Part shown: in pieces, positions 55,583 to 64,000 of the stretch
Layout of the letters: each line of letters begins with the position of its first letter
How positions within the stretch are numbered: the first letter of the stretch is position 1
NCBI RefSeq assembly: GCF_024362525.1
Contig: NZ_CP101460.1
Location: 62,001 to 126,000, forward strand
DNA from: Natrononativus amylolyticus
GTDB lineage: Archaea > Halobacteriota > Halobacteria > Halobacteriales > Natrialbaceae
DNA length: 64,000 bases
Reading direction: 5' to 3'
Translations under genes and position numbers: made by a program
The notes under the pieces: generated by a model
Told to the model about the DNA's origin: nothing
The model's database searches: none
Seen by the model: only the letters and a program-made list of their open reading frames with translations

Positions 55583-56700
55583 GCGGAGTCACGGTCCGTG
55601 ACGCCGTCTCCACCTACCTCCAGCGCAAGGCCGTCGGCGACCCCGACGGCCCCGGCGCAGGGACGTACGCCTCGAACGCCGGGTCGATCCTCCGGCGGTG
55701 GGCCGACTGGCTCGAGGCCGACCACGACCTCGTCTCGCTGGTCGACCTCGAGGCCGACCACCTCCGGTCGTACGCGCGAACGCTCGAGGGACGAACCCGA
55801 GGCGGCGAGTACACCGCCTCGACCGCACGAACCTACTACGCGGTGGTCCGGGCGTTTCTCTCGTGGTGCGTTCGCGGCGGCCTCCTCGAGACCAACCCCG
55901 CCACTGCAGGCGACGCCAAACAGTTGCTGCCGGCAGCCGACCGCCGCCCGTCCGACCAGTTCTGGACGCCGACACAGCGCCAGCACCTGGAGGGGTTCGT
56001 CCGCGAGCGGGCGCTCGAGGCCGACGGCGAGAGCAGACACGAGCGCCTGGGACGCCTCCGCGAGTACGCGATGGTCGCGGTGCTCGCCCACTCGAACGTT
56101 CGCGGCGCTGAGCTGTTTCGCGTCCCGGAGGACGAGCGTCGCACCGGCGCAACGTGGGACGACGTCGACTTCTATACGGGAACAATTCGCGTCCTCGGAA
56201 CGTCCCAGCGACTCGAGGACGTCAGCCTGCCCGCGGCGGCCAGGACGCCGCTGCGGCGGTACCGCGTGGTGCTCGATCCGCCGTCGAACGAGTGGCCGCT
56301 GTTCCCGACGCGACACGCGCCCTCGATCGCCCGGCGGGTCCGGGCGGGACTCGCCGAACGGGGGTACGACGCGGCGGGGATCGACGACCGCTTCGAGGAG
56401 TCGACGGCGGTCGAACTCGCCCGCGAGTACGCCATCGCGCCGCCGGCGATCACGACCGAGGGGGCGCGGTCGATTCTGAAGCGTCTCTGCGAACAGGCCG
56501 CCCTCGACGTCGACGGCGAGTACCTGAAACCGCGCGGCGCGCGAGCGGGCCGCGACGACCGGCGGTACCGTCAGGCGGCGACGTCGTCACAGCCGGGGCT
56601 GCGTGCGTCGGTGCTGGAGCAATCGATCGCCGTCGTCGAAGATCACACGCGGTCGCTCGCCGCACGGCCGGAGTCCGACCCGCGCTCGGAGGACGACTGA
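55579..56700 (+). CDS. degenerate tyrosine recombinase/integrase-like protein
   Basis: A 373-residue protein with the phage-integrase layout. An N-terminal SAM-like DNA-binding domain (1-110, TVRDAVSTYLQRK and TARTYYAVVRAFLSWCVR) is followed by a catalytic-like domain with LAHSNVRGAELFRV as the first arginine box. The second box is only GARAG and no tyrosine is found at the expected nucleophile position near VVEDHTRS. It is therefore probably not an active recombinase, though it may still bind DNA. It starts at a GTG and lies directly beyond the GC-poorer nrd block. Confidence 0.8.
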   Translation: MSGVTVRDAVSTYLQRKAVGDPDGPGAGTYASNAGSILRRWADWLEADHDLVSLVDLEADHLRSYARTLEGRTRGGEYTASTARTYYAVVRAFLSWCVRGGLLETNPATAGDAKQLLPAADRRPSDQFWTPTQRQHLEGFVRERALEADGESRHERLGRLREYAMVAVLAHSNVRGAELFRVPEDERRTGATWDDVDFYTGTIRVLGTSQRLEDVSLPAAARTPLRRYRVVLDPPSNEWPLFPTRHAPSIARRVRAGLAERGYDAAGIDDRFEESTAVELAREYAIAPPAITTEGARSILKRLCEQAALDVDGEYLKPRGARAGRDDRRYRQAATSSQPGLRASVLEQSIAVVEDHTRSLAARPESDPRSEDD

Positions 56701-56882
56701 CCTCGACGGGGCGATAAGGGGGTGCCCAACGGCGACTGCAACGGCTTAGGTTCCAGATAGTAATAGGGTAACACCCCGTTTATTCGAACGGTTCCGACGT
56801 GGAGCCAGGGCGGCGCACACGCGCAATTGAGGTACCCACACCCAATCGCCGCCCGAATTTCTGTCCGACTCGAGTCGCCGAG

Positions 56883-57968
56883 CTACTGGACCGCCGGCGT
56901 TCGCTGTGGCCGACCCTGGACCGGGAGGCCGGCCTGTGCACACAGCAGATCCGCGACGAACGAGGCGACGTCGATCTTCTCCGCGACGAGACGCTCGCGG
57001 CGGCGCGCCCACGTCTCGAGGGTCGTCGGATCCGCGATCAGCTCCCGAACCGTCTCGATCGCCTCGTCCTCGTCGGGCGTCGAGCGGAGCAGGTCGTACT
57101 CCTCCTGGAGCTCCACGAAGTTGCTCATGTCCGTCTCGCGCGCGGCGAACGACTGGACGCGAACCGCGGGCGTTCCGAGGACCGCGGCCTCGGTCGCCAT
57201 CGTCGCGGAGTCGCCCGCGTAGCAGTCGGCGTGGTACAGCAGGTCGTGGACGAGGTGGGGCGGCACCGGGAGGCGGTAGGGCTCGAGGTCCGGGGGAAGC
57301 TCGTCGGTGCTGGTGATGTACACCTCGCCGTGGTCGTCGAGCAGAGAGACGAGCCGACGCTTGCCCGCCGCGGAGAGGCCGAGTTCGCCGACGTCGTGGA
57401 GCGCGTCCCACTTGCGAAAGCGAAGCAGGAAGTACCGTTCGTCGGGATCGACGCCGTGGGCGCGCAGCCGGTCAGGGTTCGGGACGAACCGGTCGGGGTG
57501 GAGGTACGCGAGTTCGTGGTAGCCGTCGTACCGGACGTGTTTCTCCCCGTACTCGTCGTCGAACCGTCGCGGCGTACAGACCGCGTGGGCGAACGGCGTG
57601 GTGATCCGGTGGGAGGTGACGCCCTCGTTGTCGATGAAGACGACGCTCTTGGCGCCGACGAGTGGGGCGACGTGTGAGACCGCGACGCCGCCGATGGCGG
57701 TCATCACGTCGGGGTCGATCCGGCGGGCCCGCCGGAGCAGCCGCGCCTCGTAGGTCAGCTGTACCTTCGCCAGTCCGAACAGCGAGTTCTGCGGGCCAGC
57801 GAGCACCTCGTGGGGGATCCCGTACTCCTCGAGCAGCGGGACCGCGAGGTCGTTCTCGCGGGCGAAGACGAACACCTCGTGGCCGTCAGCCTCGAGGATG
57901 TCGATCACGTTCCGGTAGAAGTGAACGTGCGCCGGGTGCTGGATGGTGACGACGACGCGCATGGTCAT
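56883..57968 (-). CDS. DUF354 glycosyltransferase-like protein
   Basis: A 361-residue protein of the DUF354 family, related in fold to GT-B glycosyltransferases. The N-terminal domain opens MRVVVTIQHPAHVHFYRNVID, with a long EADGHEVFVFARE stretch. A C-terminal nucleotide-sugar-like region has YAGDSATMATEAAVLGTPAV. It overlaps the upstream glycosyltransferase gene by four bases, so both likely act on one surface polysaccharide or glycolipid. Specificity is unknown. Confidence 0.88.
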   Translation of the reverse strand: MTMRVVVTIQHPAHVHFYRNVIDILEADGHEVFVFARENDLAVPLLEEYGIPHEVLAGPQNSLFGLAKVQLTYEARLLRRARRIDPDVMTAIGGVAVSHVAPLVGAKSVVFIDNEGVTSHRITTPFAHAVCTPRRFDDEYGEKHVRYDGYHELAYLHPDRFVPNPDRLRAHGVDPDERYFLLRFRKWDALHDVGELGLSAAGKRRLVSLLDDHGEVYITSTDELPPDLEPYRLPVPPHLVHDLLYHADCYAGDSATMATEAAVLGTPAVRVQSFAARETDMSNFVELQEEYDLLRSTPDEDEAIETVRELIADPTTLETWARRRERLVAEKIDVASFVADLLCAQAGLPVQGRPQRTPAVQ

Positions 57969-59059
57969 TCCACCCTCACCACCGTCTCCGCGTTCTCCTC
58001 GCGGTCGAACGCCATCGCCAGCAGCACGCTCAGCGACGACAGTACCAGCAGAACGAGCGAGGCCATCGCCCGCCCGCCTGCGGAGTCGGCGTTCGACCGG
58101 GCGGCCGCCGCGGCGCCGAGGCCGGCCAGGGCGACCGCGCTCGCGGCCGCGCCGAGCGCGTACAGCAGCGCGAGCGGGTGAAAGTCGCGCAGCACGTACT
58201 TCCGACCCAGGCGACGGACGAAGCTGCGGAGCAACAGCCACGACAGGCGAGGGACGAACGACCGGTAGCGGATGTGGCTCCGCTCGTCGCCGTACACCGC
58301 CGGCATCGAGACGTCGGCGATCCGGACGCTCTGGGTGTTCAGCGCGACTAACAGGTCGTTCGTGAAGCCGTACCCCTCGTACAGCCGGTCGAGGTCGACC
58401 GCCTCGAGCGCCTCCCGGGAGATGACCGTGTAGCCGTTCTGGGGGTCCATCATCCCCCAGTAGCCGCTGGCGACCTTCGTCAGCAGTGTCAGCGTGAGGT
58501 TTCCGAACAGCCGCCAGGCCGACATCTCCCGCGAATCGCCCTCCGAGAGGCGGTTCCCCTTCGCGTAGCCCGCCCGCCCGTCGACGACCGGCTCGAGGAG
58601 GGACTCGAGCCGGTCGGGGTCCATCTGGCCGTCGCCGGCCATCACCGCGACGGCGTCTACCTCGTCGGCGAGCGCGCGCCGGTAGCCGGTCTTGATCGCG
58701 CCGCCGACGCCGCGATTTCGCTCGTGGCGGATCGGAACGACGACCGGGTGAGCCGCCGCGCCGCCGTCTGCGACGGCGTTGTCACCCCCCGTCGACAGGT
58801 CGCCGGGCGGATCGCGCGCGCGGTCGGCGAGGGACGTCTCGGGGTCGTCCGACCGGACTCCCTCGACGTCGGACTCGGCGTTGGCCGACCGGGCGTGGCG
58901 ACGTATCTCGGCCCAGGTGTCGTCGGTCGAGCAGTCGTCGACGACGTAAACGCGGTCGACGTAGGCGGGAACGGTGTCGATCACGTCGCCGACGAACCCC
59001 GCCTCGTTGTACGCTGGAACGACGACGGCGACTGCGGAGTCTTCGTACACGGGCGTCAC
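57965..59059 (-). CDS. family 2 glycosyltransferase (dolichol-phosphate-sugar synthase-like)
   Basis: A 364-residue GT-A enzyme. The opening VAVVVPAYNEAGFVGDVIDT, the first aspartates in VVDDCSTDDTW, and the DGQMDPDRL metal site are visible. Two membrane helices at the C-terminus (about 292-318 and 327-350) suggest it acts at the membrane on a lipid-linked substrate, as dolichol-phosphate mannose synthases do. A variable acidic insert occupies about 62-100. Confidence 0.9.
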   Translation of the reverse strand: MTPVYEDSAVAVVVPAYNEAGFVGDVIDTVPAYVDRVYVVDDCSTDDTWAEIRRHARSANAESDVEGVRSDDPETSLADRARDPPGDLSTGGDNAVADGGAAAHPVVVPIRHERNRGVGGAIKTGYRRALADEVDAVAVMAGDGQMDPDRLESLLEPVVDGRAGYAKGNRLSEGDSREMSAWRLFGNLTLTLLTKVASGYWGMMDPQNGYTVISREALEAVDLDRLYEGYGFTNDLLVALNTQSVRIADVSMPAVYGDERSHIRYRSFVPRLSWLLLRSFVRRLGRKYVLRDFHPLALLYALGAAASAVALAGLGAAAAARSNADSAGGRAMASLVLLVLSSLSVLLAMAFDREENAETVVRVE

Positions 59060-59352
59060 CTCGAGACCCCGTCCGTGCGTCGGGTCCTCTGTGCCAGAGC
59101 CGGCTGTGTGGATATAGCGTTCGCCCTCATCTATGCCGCCAGTCCGTCCCTCGTGTAATTGTTATTCGACGCGTGTCCGTGGGTAGTCCCGGGCTAGCCA
59201 CGCGGGAGCGAGCCGAGACGGTGACGAGGGGGAACGCTCGAGGAGAGCCTCATCGCCCCGGCTGGCGGTCGCCGATGGACGGACCGGATCTCGACGGGTA
59301 TCCCGAACGTACCGAACGGTAACGGGAACGAACAGACGAAAGAGAGCCCGGC
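59060..59352. other. intergenic, no gene seen
   Basis: About 290 bases between the glycosyltransferase gene and the antiporter operon end. No gene or clear hairpin was recognised. Confidence 0.5.
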
Positions 59353-61188
59353 TCAGACGAGCAGCCAGAGCACGATCGTCAGGATGACGGTCAGCAAGAG
59401 CACCGTCAGTCCGATGCTCGCGCGCAGGTGGATCGTCGACGGCCGCCCGCCGTCGGCCGGCCGGTGCTCGTCGACCTCGACGACCCAGTTCGGCAGCCGC
59501 CGCGCGGTGTTATCGACGGCCAGCACCGGGTTGGTACCGACCCAGTAACACTGCCGGACGAGCGAGACCGCGGCGGCGTCGACGGCCGCGAAGGTCCCCG
59601 TTACCGCGCGCATCGTTCCCCGGCCGAGGTAGAACGTCGCCGGGTTGACGATCAGTGCCGGGTCGGAGTAGTCGAGCTTCGACAGCGGCTTGCGGATGAT
59701 CATGAACCCGATCACGGAGACGGTGATCAGGATCAGCGCGTCGGTCAGGTGGCCGGCGCTGTAGGGGTTGAGCGCGGTGTCCATCTCGGTCACCGTGACG
59801 CCGTCGACCAGCGGCAGCAGGTCCGCGAAGACCGGCCAGCCGACGAACGGCAGGCCGAGGAGCAGACACGCGCCGCCCACCGAGAGCATCGAGACGCTCT
59901 GGCCGGGCCTCGAGTCCGGCACCGACCGGTCGGCCGGGCCGTGGAGGAACACGTAGTAGCCGAGCTTGATGAACGAGAGGAAGGTACCGATGGCGCCGAT
60001 AAAGAGCAACCAGTACAGCGCCTGGTACTCGGGGGCGCCGTAGTAGCCCGGATCGGCCGCATCGAGGATCATCCCCTTGCTGATGAAGCCGCTGAAACCG
60101 GGCACAGCCGTAATGGAGAGCGCACCGATGGCGAAGGCGATCGCCGTGATCGGCATCTCCTTCCAGAGCCCGCCGAGCTTGTAGAGGTCGTTCTCGCCCG
60201 TGCGGTAGATGACGACGCCGACGGCCATGAACAGCAGGCTCTTGTAGAGGACGTTGTTGAACAGGTGGCCCATCGCCCCGGAGATCCCGATCGCGGTGCC
60301 GATCCCGATGCCGGCGACCATGTAGCCGAGCTGGGCCTGGATGTGATAGGACAGGAGCGCGCGCATGTCGTGCTGGAGCAGCGCGAAGACGACGCCGTAG
60401 ACCGCCATCAGCCCGCCCATGTAGGCGAGCCAGAGGTGGCCCTCCGGGAACGCCCGGTAGAGGATCAGCGCGCTCGTCTTCGTCGTAAACGCCGCGAGGA
60501 AGACCGAGGCGGCGAAGTGCGGCTGCGGGTAGGTGTCGGGCAGCCAGGTGTGGAAGCCGATGAAGGCGACGTTGACGCCGATCCCCAGCACGGCGAGGAT
60601 CGCGGGGATCCCCGGACCGATGCCGACGTCGCCGTCGACGCCCGCACCGTAGATGAACGAGCCCTCCTGGGCGTAGTGGGCGATCACCGCGAACAGGACG
60701 AGACTGCCGCCGATCCCGTGGGCGATGGCGTAGCGGTAGCCCGCCCGCACGGCGGTGCCGCCGTAGTGCCACACCAGCAGCGTGCTCGTTACCGCCATGA
60801 TCTCCCACATGAAGACGAGGGTGAGCCAGTCGCCCGCGAACACGGCGCCGATCGCGCTCGAGACGTACGCCAGCGCGAAGGCGGCCATCACGTTCGAGGC
60901 CTCGCTCGAGTAGGCGTAGATCACGGCGAACGCGCCGAGGAAGCCGAGACCGAGCGCGACGAGTCGGGTGAAGCCGTCGTCGTCGACGTAGAACGGCTGG
61001 ACCTCGAAGCCGAGGAACGTACCGGTGAGCAGCGCCCCTTCTGGGGCGAACAGCGCGACGGCCATGACGCCGACGAGGCTGAGCGCCCCCAGCGCGAAGC
61101 CGACGATCCGGGGCAAGACGAGGATCAACAGCGCCGCGGCGAAGACGAGCAGCGGCGGGTACATCATCGAGAGTGCTTCAGTTGCCAT
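59353..61188 (-). CDS. Mrp-type cation/proton antiporter subunit D-like protein
   Basis: A 611-residue membrane protein of the proton-conducting NuoL/M/N-MrpD family with about 14 membrane segments. Family traits are FMWEIMAVTSTLLVWHYGG with its conserved glutamate, FHTWLPDTYPQPHFAASVFL with the helix-breaking prolines, a central lysine in FTTKTSAL, and SGAMGHLFNNVLYKSLLFM. The last of three adjacent D-type genes, it overlaps the previous one by 11 bases. In haloalkaliphilic archaea Mrp complexes expel sodium. Confidence 0.9.
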   Translation of the reverse strand: MATEALSMMYPPLLVFAAALLILVLPRIVGFALGALSLVGVMAVALFAPEGALLTGTFLGFEVQPFYVDDDGFTRLVALGLGFLGAFAVIYAYSSEASNVMAAFALAYVSSAIGAVFAGDWLTLVFMWEIMAVTSTLLVWHYGGTAVRAGYRYAIAHGIGGSLVLFAVIAHYAQEGSFIYGAGVDGDVGIGPGIPAILAVLGIGVNVAFIGFHTWLPDTYPQPHFAASVFLAAFTTKTSALILYRAFPEGHLWLAYMGGLMAVYGVVFALLQHDMRALLSYHIQAQLGYMVAGIGIGTAIGISGAMGHLFNNVLYKSLLFMAVGVVIYRTGENDLYKLGGLWKEMPITAIAFAIGALSITAVPGFSGFISKGMILDAADPGYYGAPEYQALYWLLFIGAIGTFLSFIKLGYYVFLHGPADRSVPDSRPGQSVSMLSVGGACLLLGLPFVGWPVFADLLPLVDGVTVTEMDTALNPYSAGHLTDALILITVSVIGFMIIRKPLSKLDYSDPALIVNPATFYLGRGTMRAVTGTFAAVDAAAVSLVRQCYWVGTNPVLAVDNTARRLPNWVVEVDEHRPADGGRPSTIHLRASIGLTVLLLTVILTIVLWLLV

Positions 61189-63019
61189 CGAGAATCACCT
61201 CCCCGGTCGCCTCCTCGACGATGTAGCCGACCAGCTCCAAGAAGACGGCGTAGTCCGGAACGACGCCCAGGACGACCGCCCCCGTGACGATCACCGAGAT
61301 CGGCATAACCATGAGCCAGGTGCTCTCCGTGAGCGGCGAGTGGCGCACCCAGCCGCCCTCCGGCGGGCCGCCGTGGTGGTGGTCGCCGTGATCGTGGTGG
61401 TCCTCGGCGTGAGCCTCGTGGGCCGGTTCGTCGCGACTCGTCTCATCGTCGGTCGTGTGGTCGCTCGGATACCTGTCGACGGCGTACTCGTACTCCTCGT
61501 CGTCGTCCTCGCGGCCGCCGTCGGTGGCGAGCTGGCCCGTCGCGATGCCGTACGATTCCGTCCGACCGCCCAGCGGGAACTCGAGCAGCGGCTTCGCGTC
61601 GTGGCGCTCTTCGCTCTCGAAGAACGCGGTGTAGACGACCGGCCAGAGGTAGGCGATGTTCAGGATCCCGGAAACGATCAGGGCGGTCGCGAACCACCAG
61701 TAGGTGCCGCCGACGGAGCCGGCGCCGATCAGCAGGTAGAGCTTGCTGACGAACCCGGCGAGCAGCGGGATGCCGGCCATGCTCGCAGAGCCGAGCGCGA
61801 AGGCGGACATCGTCAGCGGCATCCGCTTGCCGATGCCGGCCATCTCGCTGACGTAGTCGGTGTGGGTTTCGACGTGGACCGCCCCCGCACAGAAGAACAG
61901 GGTGAGTTTCCCGAACGCGTGGGCGGGAATGTGCAACAGCGCCCCGAAGATCGCGAACGGATTGAGCAACGAGAGTCCCAGCACGATGTAGGAGAGCTGG
62001 GCCGTCGTCGAGTACGCCAGCCGGCGCTTGAGGTGGTCCTTTCGAAGGGCGATGATGCTCGCCGCGGTGAGGGTGAACGCCGCGAGAATCGCGATCGGGA
62101 CGTTCAACCCGACCTCGCCGACGACCGGGACGGAAAGGGGGAGTTCGCGGATGGTGTCGACGCCGAACACCTCGAGGATCACCCGCGCGACCCCGAACGC
62201 TCCGGACTTGACGACGGCAACCGCGTGCAAGAGCCCGGAAACGGGCGTCGGCGCGACCATCGCGTCTGCGAGCCAGGAGTGAAGCGGCATCACGGCGGCC
62301 TTGACGCCGAAGCCGGCGATCAGGAGGTAGAATGCGGCCTGGGCGATCGTCGGATCCGCTGCCGCGGCCTCCGAGAGCGCGCTCATACCGCCAGCTTCGA
62401 AGGTCAGCGTCGGATCGCCGACGTTGCTGGTGAGCCAGTAAACGAGGACGGTGCCGGCGAGCAGGAACACCCCGCCGCCGAAGAACGTGTAGGTCAGGTA
62501 CTTCCGGCCCGCGATCCGGGCCTCGTCGTCCTCGTTGTGGGCGACCAGCGGGTAGGTGACGAGACTCAGCAGCTCGTAGAAGATGAAGATCGTCAGGATG
62601 TTCGAGGCGAACGCGATCCCCACTGCAGTCGACAGGCTCGCGGCAAAGGAGGCGAAAAAGCGCGTCTGGGCGTGTTCGTCGAGCCCGCGCATGTACCCCG
62701 CCGCGTAGAAGGACGTGAAAATCCAGAGGAAACTCGCGAGCAGGGCGAACAGCAGGCCGAGCGGATCGGCCCGGAGCGCGAAGTCGATGCCAGCGACGAA
62801 ATCCAGACCGGTGCTCTCGGCGAGACTCCACTCGTAGACGGTGCCGTCCATGACGCCGGGGATCATGCTCGCGACGATCCCGAACTTGGCGAGCGCCGCC
62901 AGGACGGACCAGCCTTCGCGGACGTTCGGACGGCTATACGACGCGACGATGAGAACGACCGCAACGGCCGAGACGAGCACGGCGGCCAGCGGACGCGGAT
63001 CGGTAACGACTTCAGACAT
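61178..63019 (-). CDS. Mrp-type antiporter subunit D-like protein with histidine-rich loop
   Basis: A 613-residue member of the same family. Core motifs are FIFYELLSLVTYPLVAHNED, MPLHSWLADAMVAPTPVSGL, LHAVAVVKSGAFGVAR and LHIPAHAFGKLTLFFCAG. Between membrane segments near the C-terminus lies a loop of about 80 acidic residues ending in a histidine cluster (EDHHDHGDHHHGGPP). That could bind metal, though this is inference. It shares one base with the stop of the gene upstream. Confidence 0.9.
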   Translation of the reverse strand: MSEVVTDPRPLAAVLVSAVAVVLIVASYSRPNVREGWSVLAALAKFGIVASMIPGVMDGTVYEWSLAESTGLDFVAGIDFALRADPLGLLFALLASFLWIFTSFYAAGYMRGLDEHAQTRFFASFAASLSTAVGIAFASNILTIFIFYELLSLVTYPLVAHNEDDEARIAGRKYLTYTFFGGGVFLLAGTVLVYWLTSNVGDPTLTFEAGGMSALSEAAAADPTIAQAAFYLLIAGFGVKAAVMPLHSWLADAMVAPTPVSGLLHAVAVVKSGAFGVARVILEVFGVDTIRELPLSVPVVGEVGLNVPIAILAAFTLTAASIIALRKDHLKRRLAYSTTAQLSYIVLGLSLLNPFAIFGALLHIPAHAFGKLTLFFCAGAVHVETHTDYVSEMAGIGKRMPLTMSAFALGSASMAGIPLLAGFVSKLYLLIGAGSVGGTYWWFATALIVSGILNIAYLWPVVYTAFFESEERHDAKPLLEFPLGGRTESYGIATGQLATDGGREDDDEEYEYAVDRYPSDHTTDDETSRDEPAHEAHAEDHHDHGDHHHGGPPEGGWVRHSPLTESTWLMVMPISVIVTGAVVLGVVPDYAVFLELVGYIVEEATGEVILDGN

Positions 63020-64000
63020 CAGTTGAACACCTCGTCGGTAAACGGCTCGAGCAGCTCGAAGAACACGTCACCAGCGAAGCCGAGGACGACCGCGGTGATC
63101 GCCACGAAGACGATCAGCGCGAGCATCTCGGCGGTGACGAGATCCGGTCGGCCGCGGCGGACACCGCCGTCGGTCGCAACCCCCGGCGGGTGGGGCGATT
63201 CGACCGGCGTCGGCGGCGTGAAGTACATCTTCTCGAGGATGCGCGCGGCGTAGGCGAGCGTGAGCATCGTCGAGAGGAAGATGACGGCGGCGACGAGCCA
63301 GGCTTCGGCCTCGATCGCGCCGACGGCGATGTACCACTTGCCGATGAAACCGACCGACGGCGGAATGCCGATCAGCGTGATCAGCAGGACGGCCATCGAA
63401 CCGGCGGCGACCGGTCGACGAGAGGCGAGGCCGGCGTACTCGTCGACGGTGCGGGCGCCGTAGCCCAGTGCGACGACGGCCACGACGAGGAACAGCCCCG
63501 CTTTTATCAACCCGTGGCCGATCAGGTGGACGATCGCGCCGACGAACGCGGTCTGCGTGACCAGCCCGTAGGCGGCGACGATCAGCCCGAACTGGGCGAC
63601 CGAGGAGTACGCGAACATCCGCTTGATATCCTGCTGGATCACCGCGAGCGTACTGCCGGCGAGGACGCTCACCGAGCCGACGACCACGACGACCTCCGTC
63701 GCGTACGGCGTCGCGAGCAGGAACTCGGGGCCGAAAACGTCGTACATGAGTCGCCCGAGCGCGTACGCCGACACCGTCGAGACGAGCGCCGCGATCAGCG
63801 CCGTCACGCCGTCGGGGGCGTGCTGGTAGGCGTCGGGCTGCCAGGTGTGCAGCGGCCACTGGGCCACTTTGATGGCGAATCCGATGAAGATAAACGCGAA
63901 CGCGGCGTGCAGGAGCGTCAGGTCGCCGCCGCCGGCCGCTGCGACCTCGGGGATTGCCTCGCCGAGGACCTCCATATTGAGCGCACCGGTCGCCATAAAC
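63019..64000 (-). CDS. Mrp-type antiporter subunit D-like protein, 5' end outside window
   Basis: The C-terminal 326 or so residues of a third D-type subunit; the frame is open to the window edge. Visible motifs are FAIKVAQWPLHTWQPDAYQH with APDGVTALIAALVSTVSAYA, FAYSSVAQFG, and LIGHGLIKAGLFL. The last 110 residues hold the C-terminal helices and an arginine-rich loop. It is cotranscribed with the two D-type genes that follow on the minus strand. Confidence 0.9.
   Translation of the reverse strand, partial: FMATGALNMEVLGEAIPEVAAAGGGDLTLLHAAFAFIFIGFAIKVAQWPLHTWQPDAYQHAPDGVTALIAALVSTVSAYALGRLMYDVFGPEFLLATPYATEVVVVVGSVSVLAGSTLAVIQQDIKRMFAYSSVAQFGLIVAAYGLVTQTAFVGAIVHLIGHGLIKAGLFLVVAVVALGYGARTVDEYAGLASRRPVAAGSMAVLLITLIGIPPSVGFIGKWYIAVGAIEAEAWLVAAVIFLSTMLTLAYAARILEKMYFTPPTPVESPHPPGVATDGGVRRGRPDLVTAEMLALIVFVAITAVVLGFAGDVFFELLEPFTDEVFN

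Noticed and set aside
61025-63253. Plus-strand frame of over 700 codons opposite the antiporter genes
   Set aside because: Antisense to two certain MrpD-type genes, no domain.

Overview
The window is haloarchaeal chromosomal DNA, most likely from a member of the Natrialbales; the genus cannot be fixed from the sequence alone. The evidence is very acidic proteins, GC-rich codon use, twin-arginine signal peptides, leaderless genes with a TATA-like box about 26 bases before the start codon, and haloarchaeal marker genes (rdfA with an archaea-specific SMC-like partner, the RPA operon, HalOD1, archaeal GHMP-type shikimate kinase, PssD-type decarboxylase). There is no rRNA, CRISPR array or convincing tRNA.

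Base composition is mosaic. Positions 1 to about 8450 are visibly poorer in GC. They hold the end of a glutamate-semialdehyde dehydrogenase gene, a graveyard of at least two transposase families, thiC, a dead IS6-type element with both terminal repeats still readable, an intact msrA, a HalOD1 protein and a membrane histidine kinase. At about 8480 the sequence switches abruptly to GC-rich DNA, and the first thing on the GC-rich side is the corpse of a second msrA.

From 8.5 to 50.3 kb the sequence is typical GC-rich haloarchaeal core. It contains: rdfA plus its SMC-like partner (cell shape); a riboflavin-type reductase; the three-gene RPA operon (RPA, RPA-associated protein, phosphoesterase); an Lhr-type helicase; a three-gene MacB/FtsX-like ABC exporter; a phospholipid decarboxylase; a CDC48-type AAA ATPase; shikimate kinase overlapping chorismate mutase; hydroxyacyl-CoA dehydrogenase plus enoyl-CoA hydratase; uridine kinase; a membrane protease with CBS domains; three universal stress proteins; a MATE transporter; and an HtrA-like secreted protease. 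A pocket at 36.1 to 37.9 kb, again AT-richer, carries two toxin-antitoxin modules. The second is flanked by 46-base direct repeats and its toxin has been killed by a stop codon.

From 50.3 to 55.4 kb the DNA is again poorer in GC and carries nrdR-nrdA-nrdB and a hotdog thioesterase. The NrdB radical site has the Glu and Phe substitutions of the manganese/iron class Ic enzymes. Palindromes resembling NrdR boxes sit over the nrdR promoter. NrdA carries an in-frame insert encoded by a pair of tight hairpins. A degenerate tyrosine recombinase lies immediately beyond this block.

The right end returns to GC-rich DNA with a glycosyltransferase pair (GT2 plus DUF354) and three consecutive Mrp-type cation/proton antiporter membrane subunits; the last one runs off the window edge. 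The signals most worth pursuing are the hairpin-pair inserts in the IS6 transposase and nrdA (possibly a small palindromic mobile element), the class Ic nrd block with its predicted operator, and the msrA replacement at the composition boundary.
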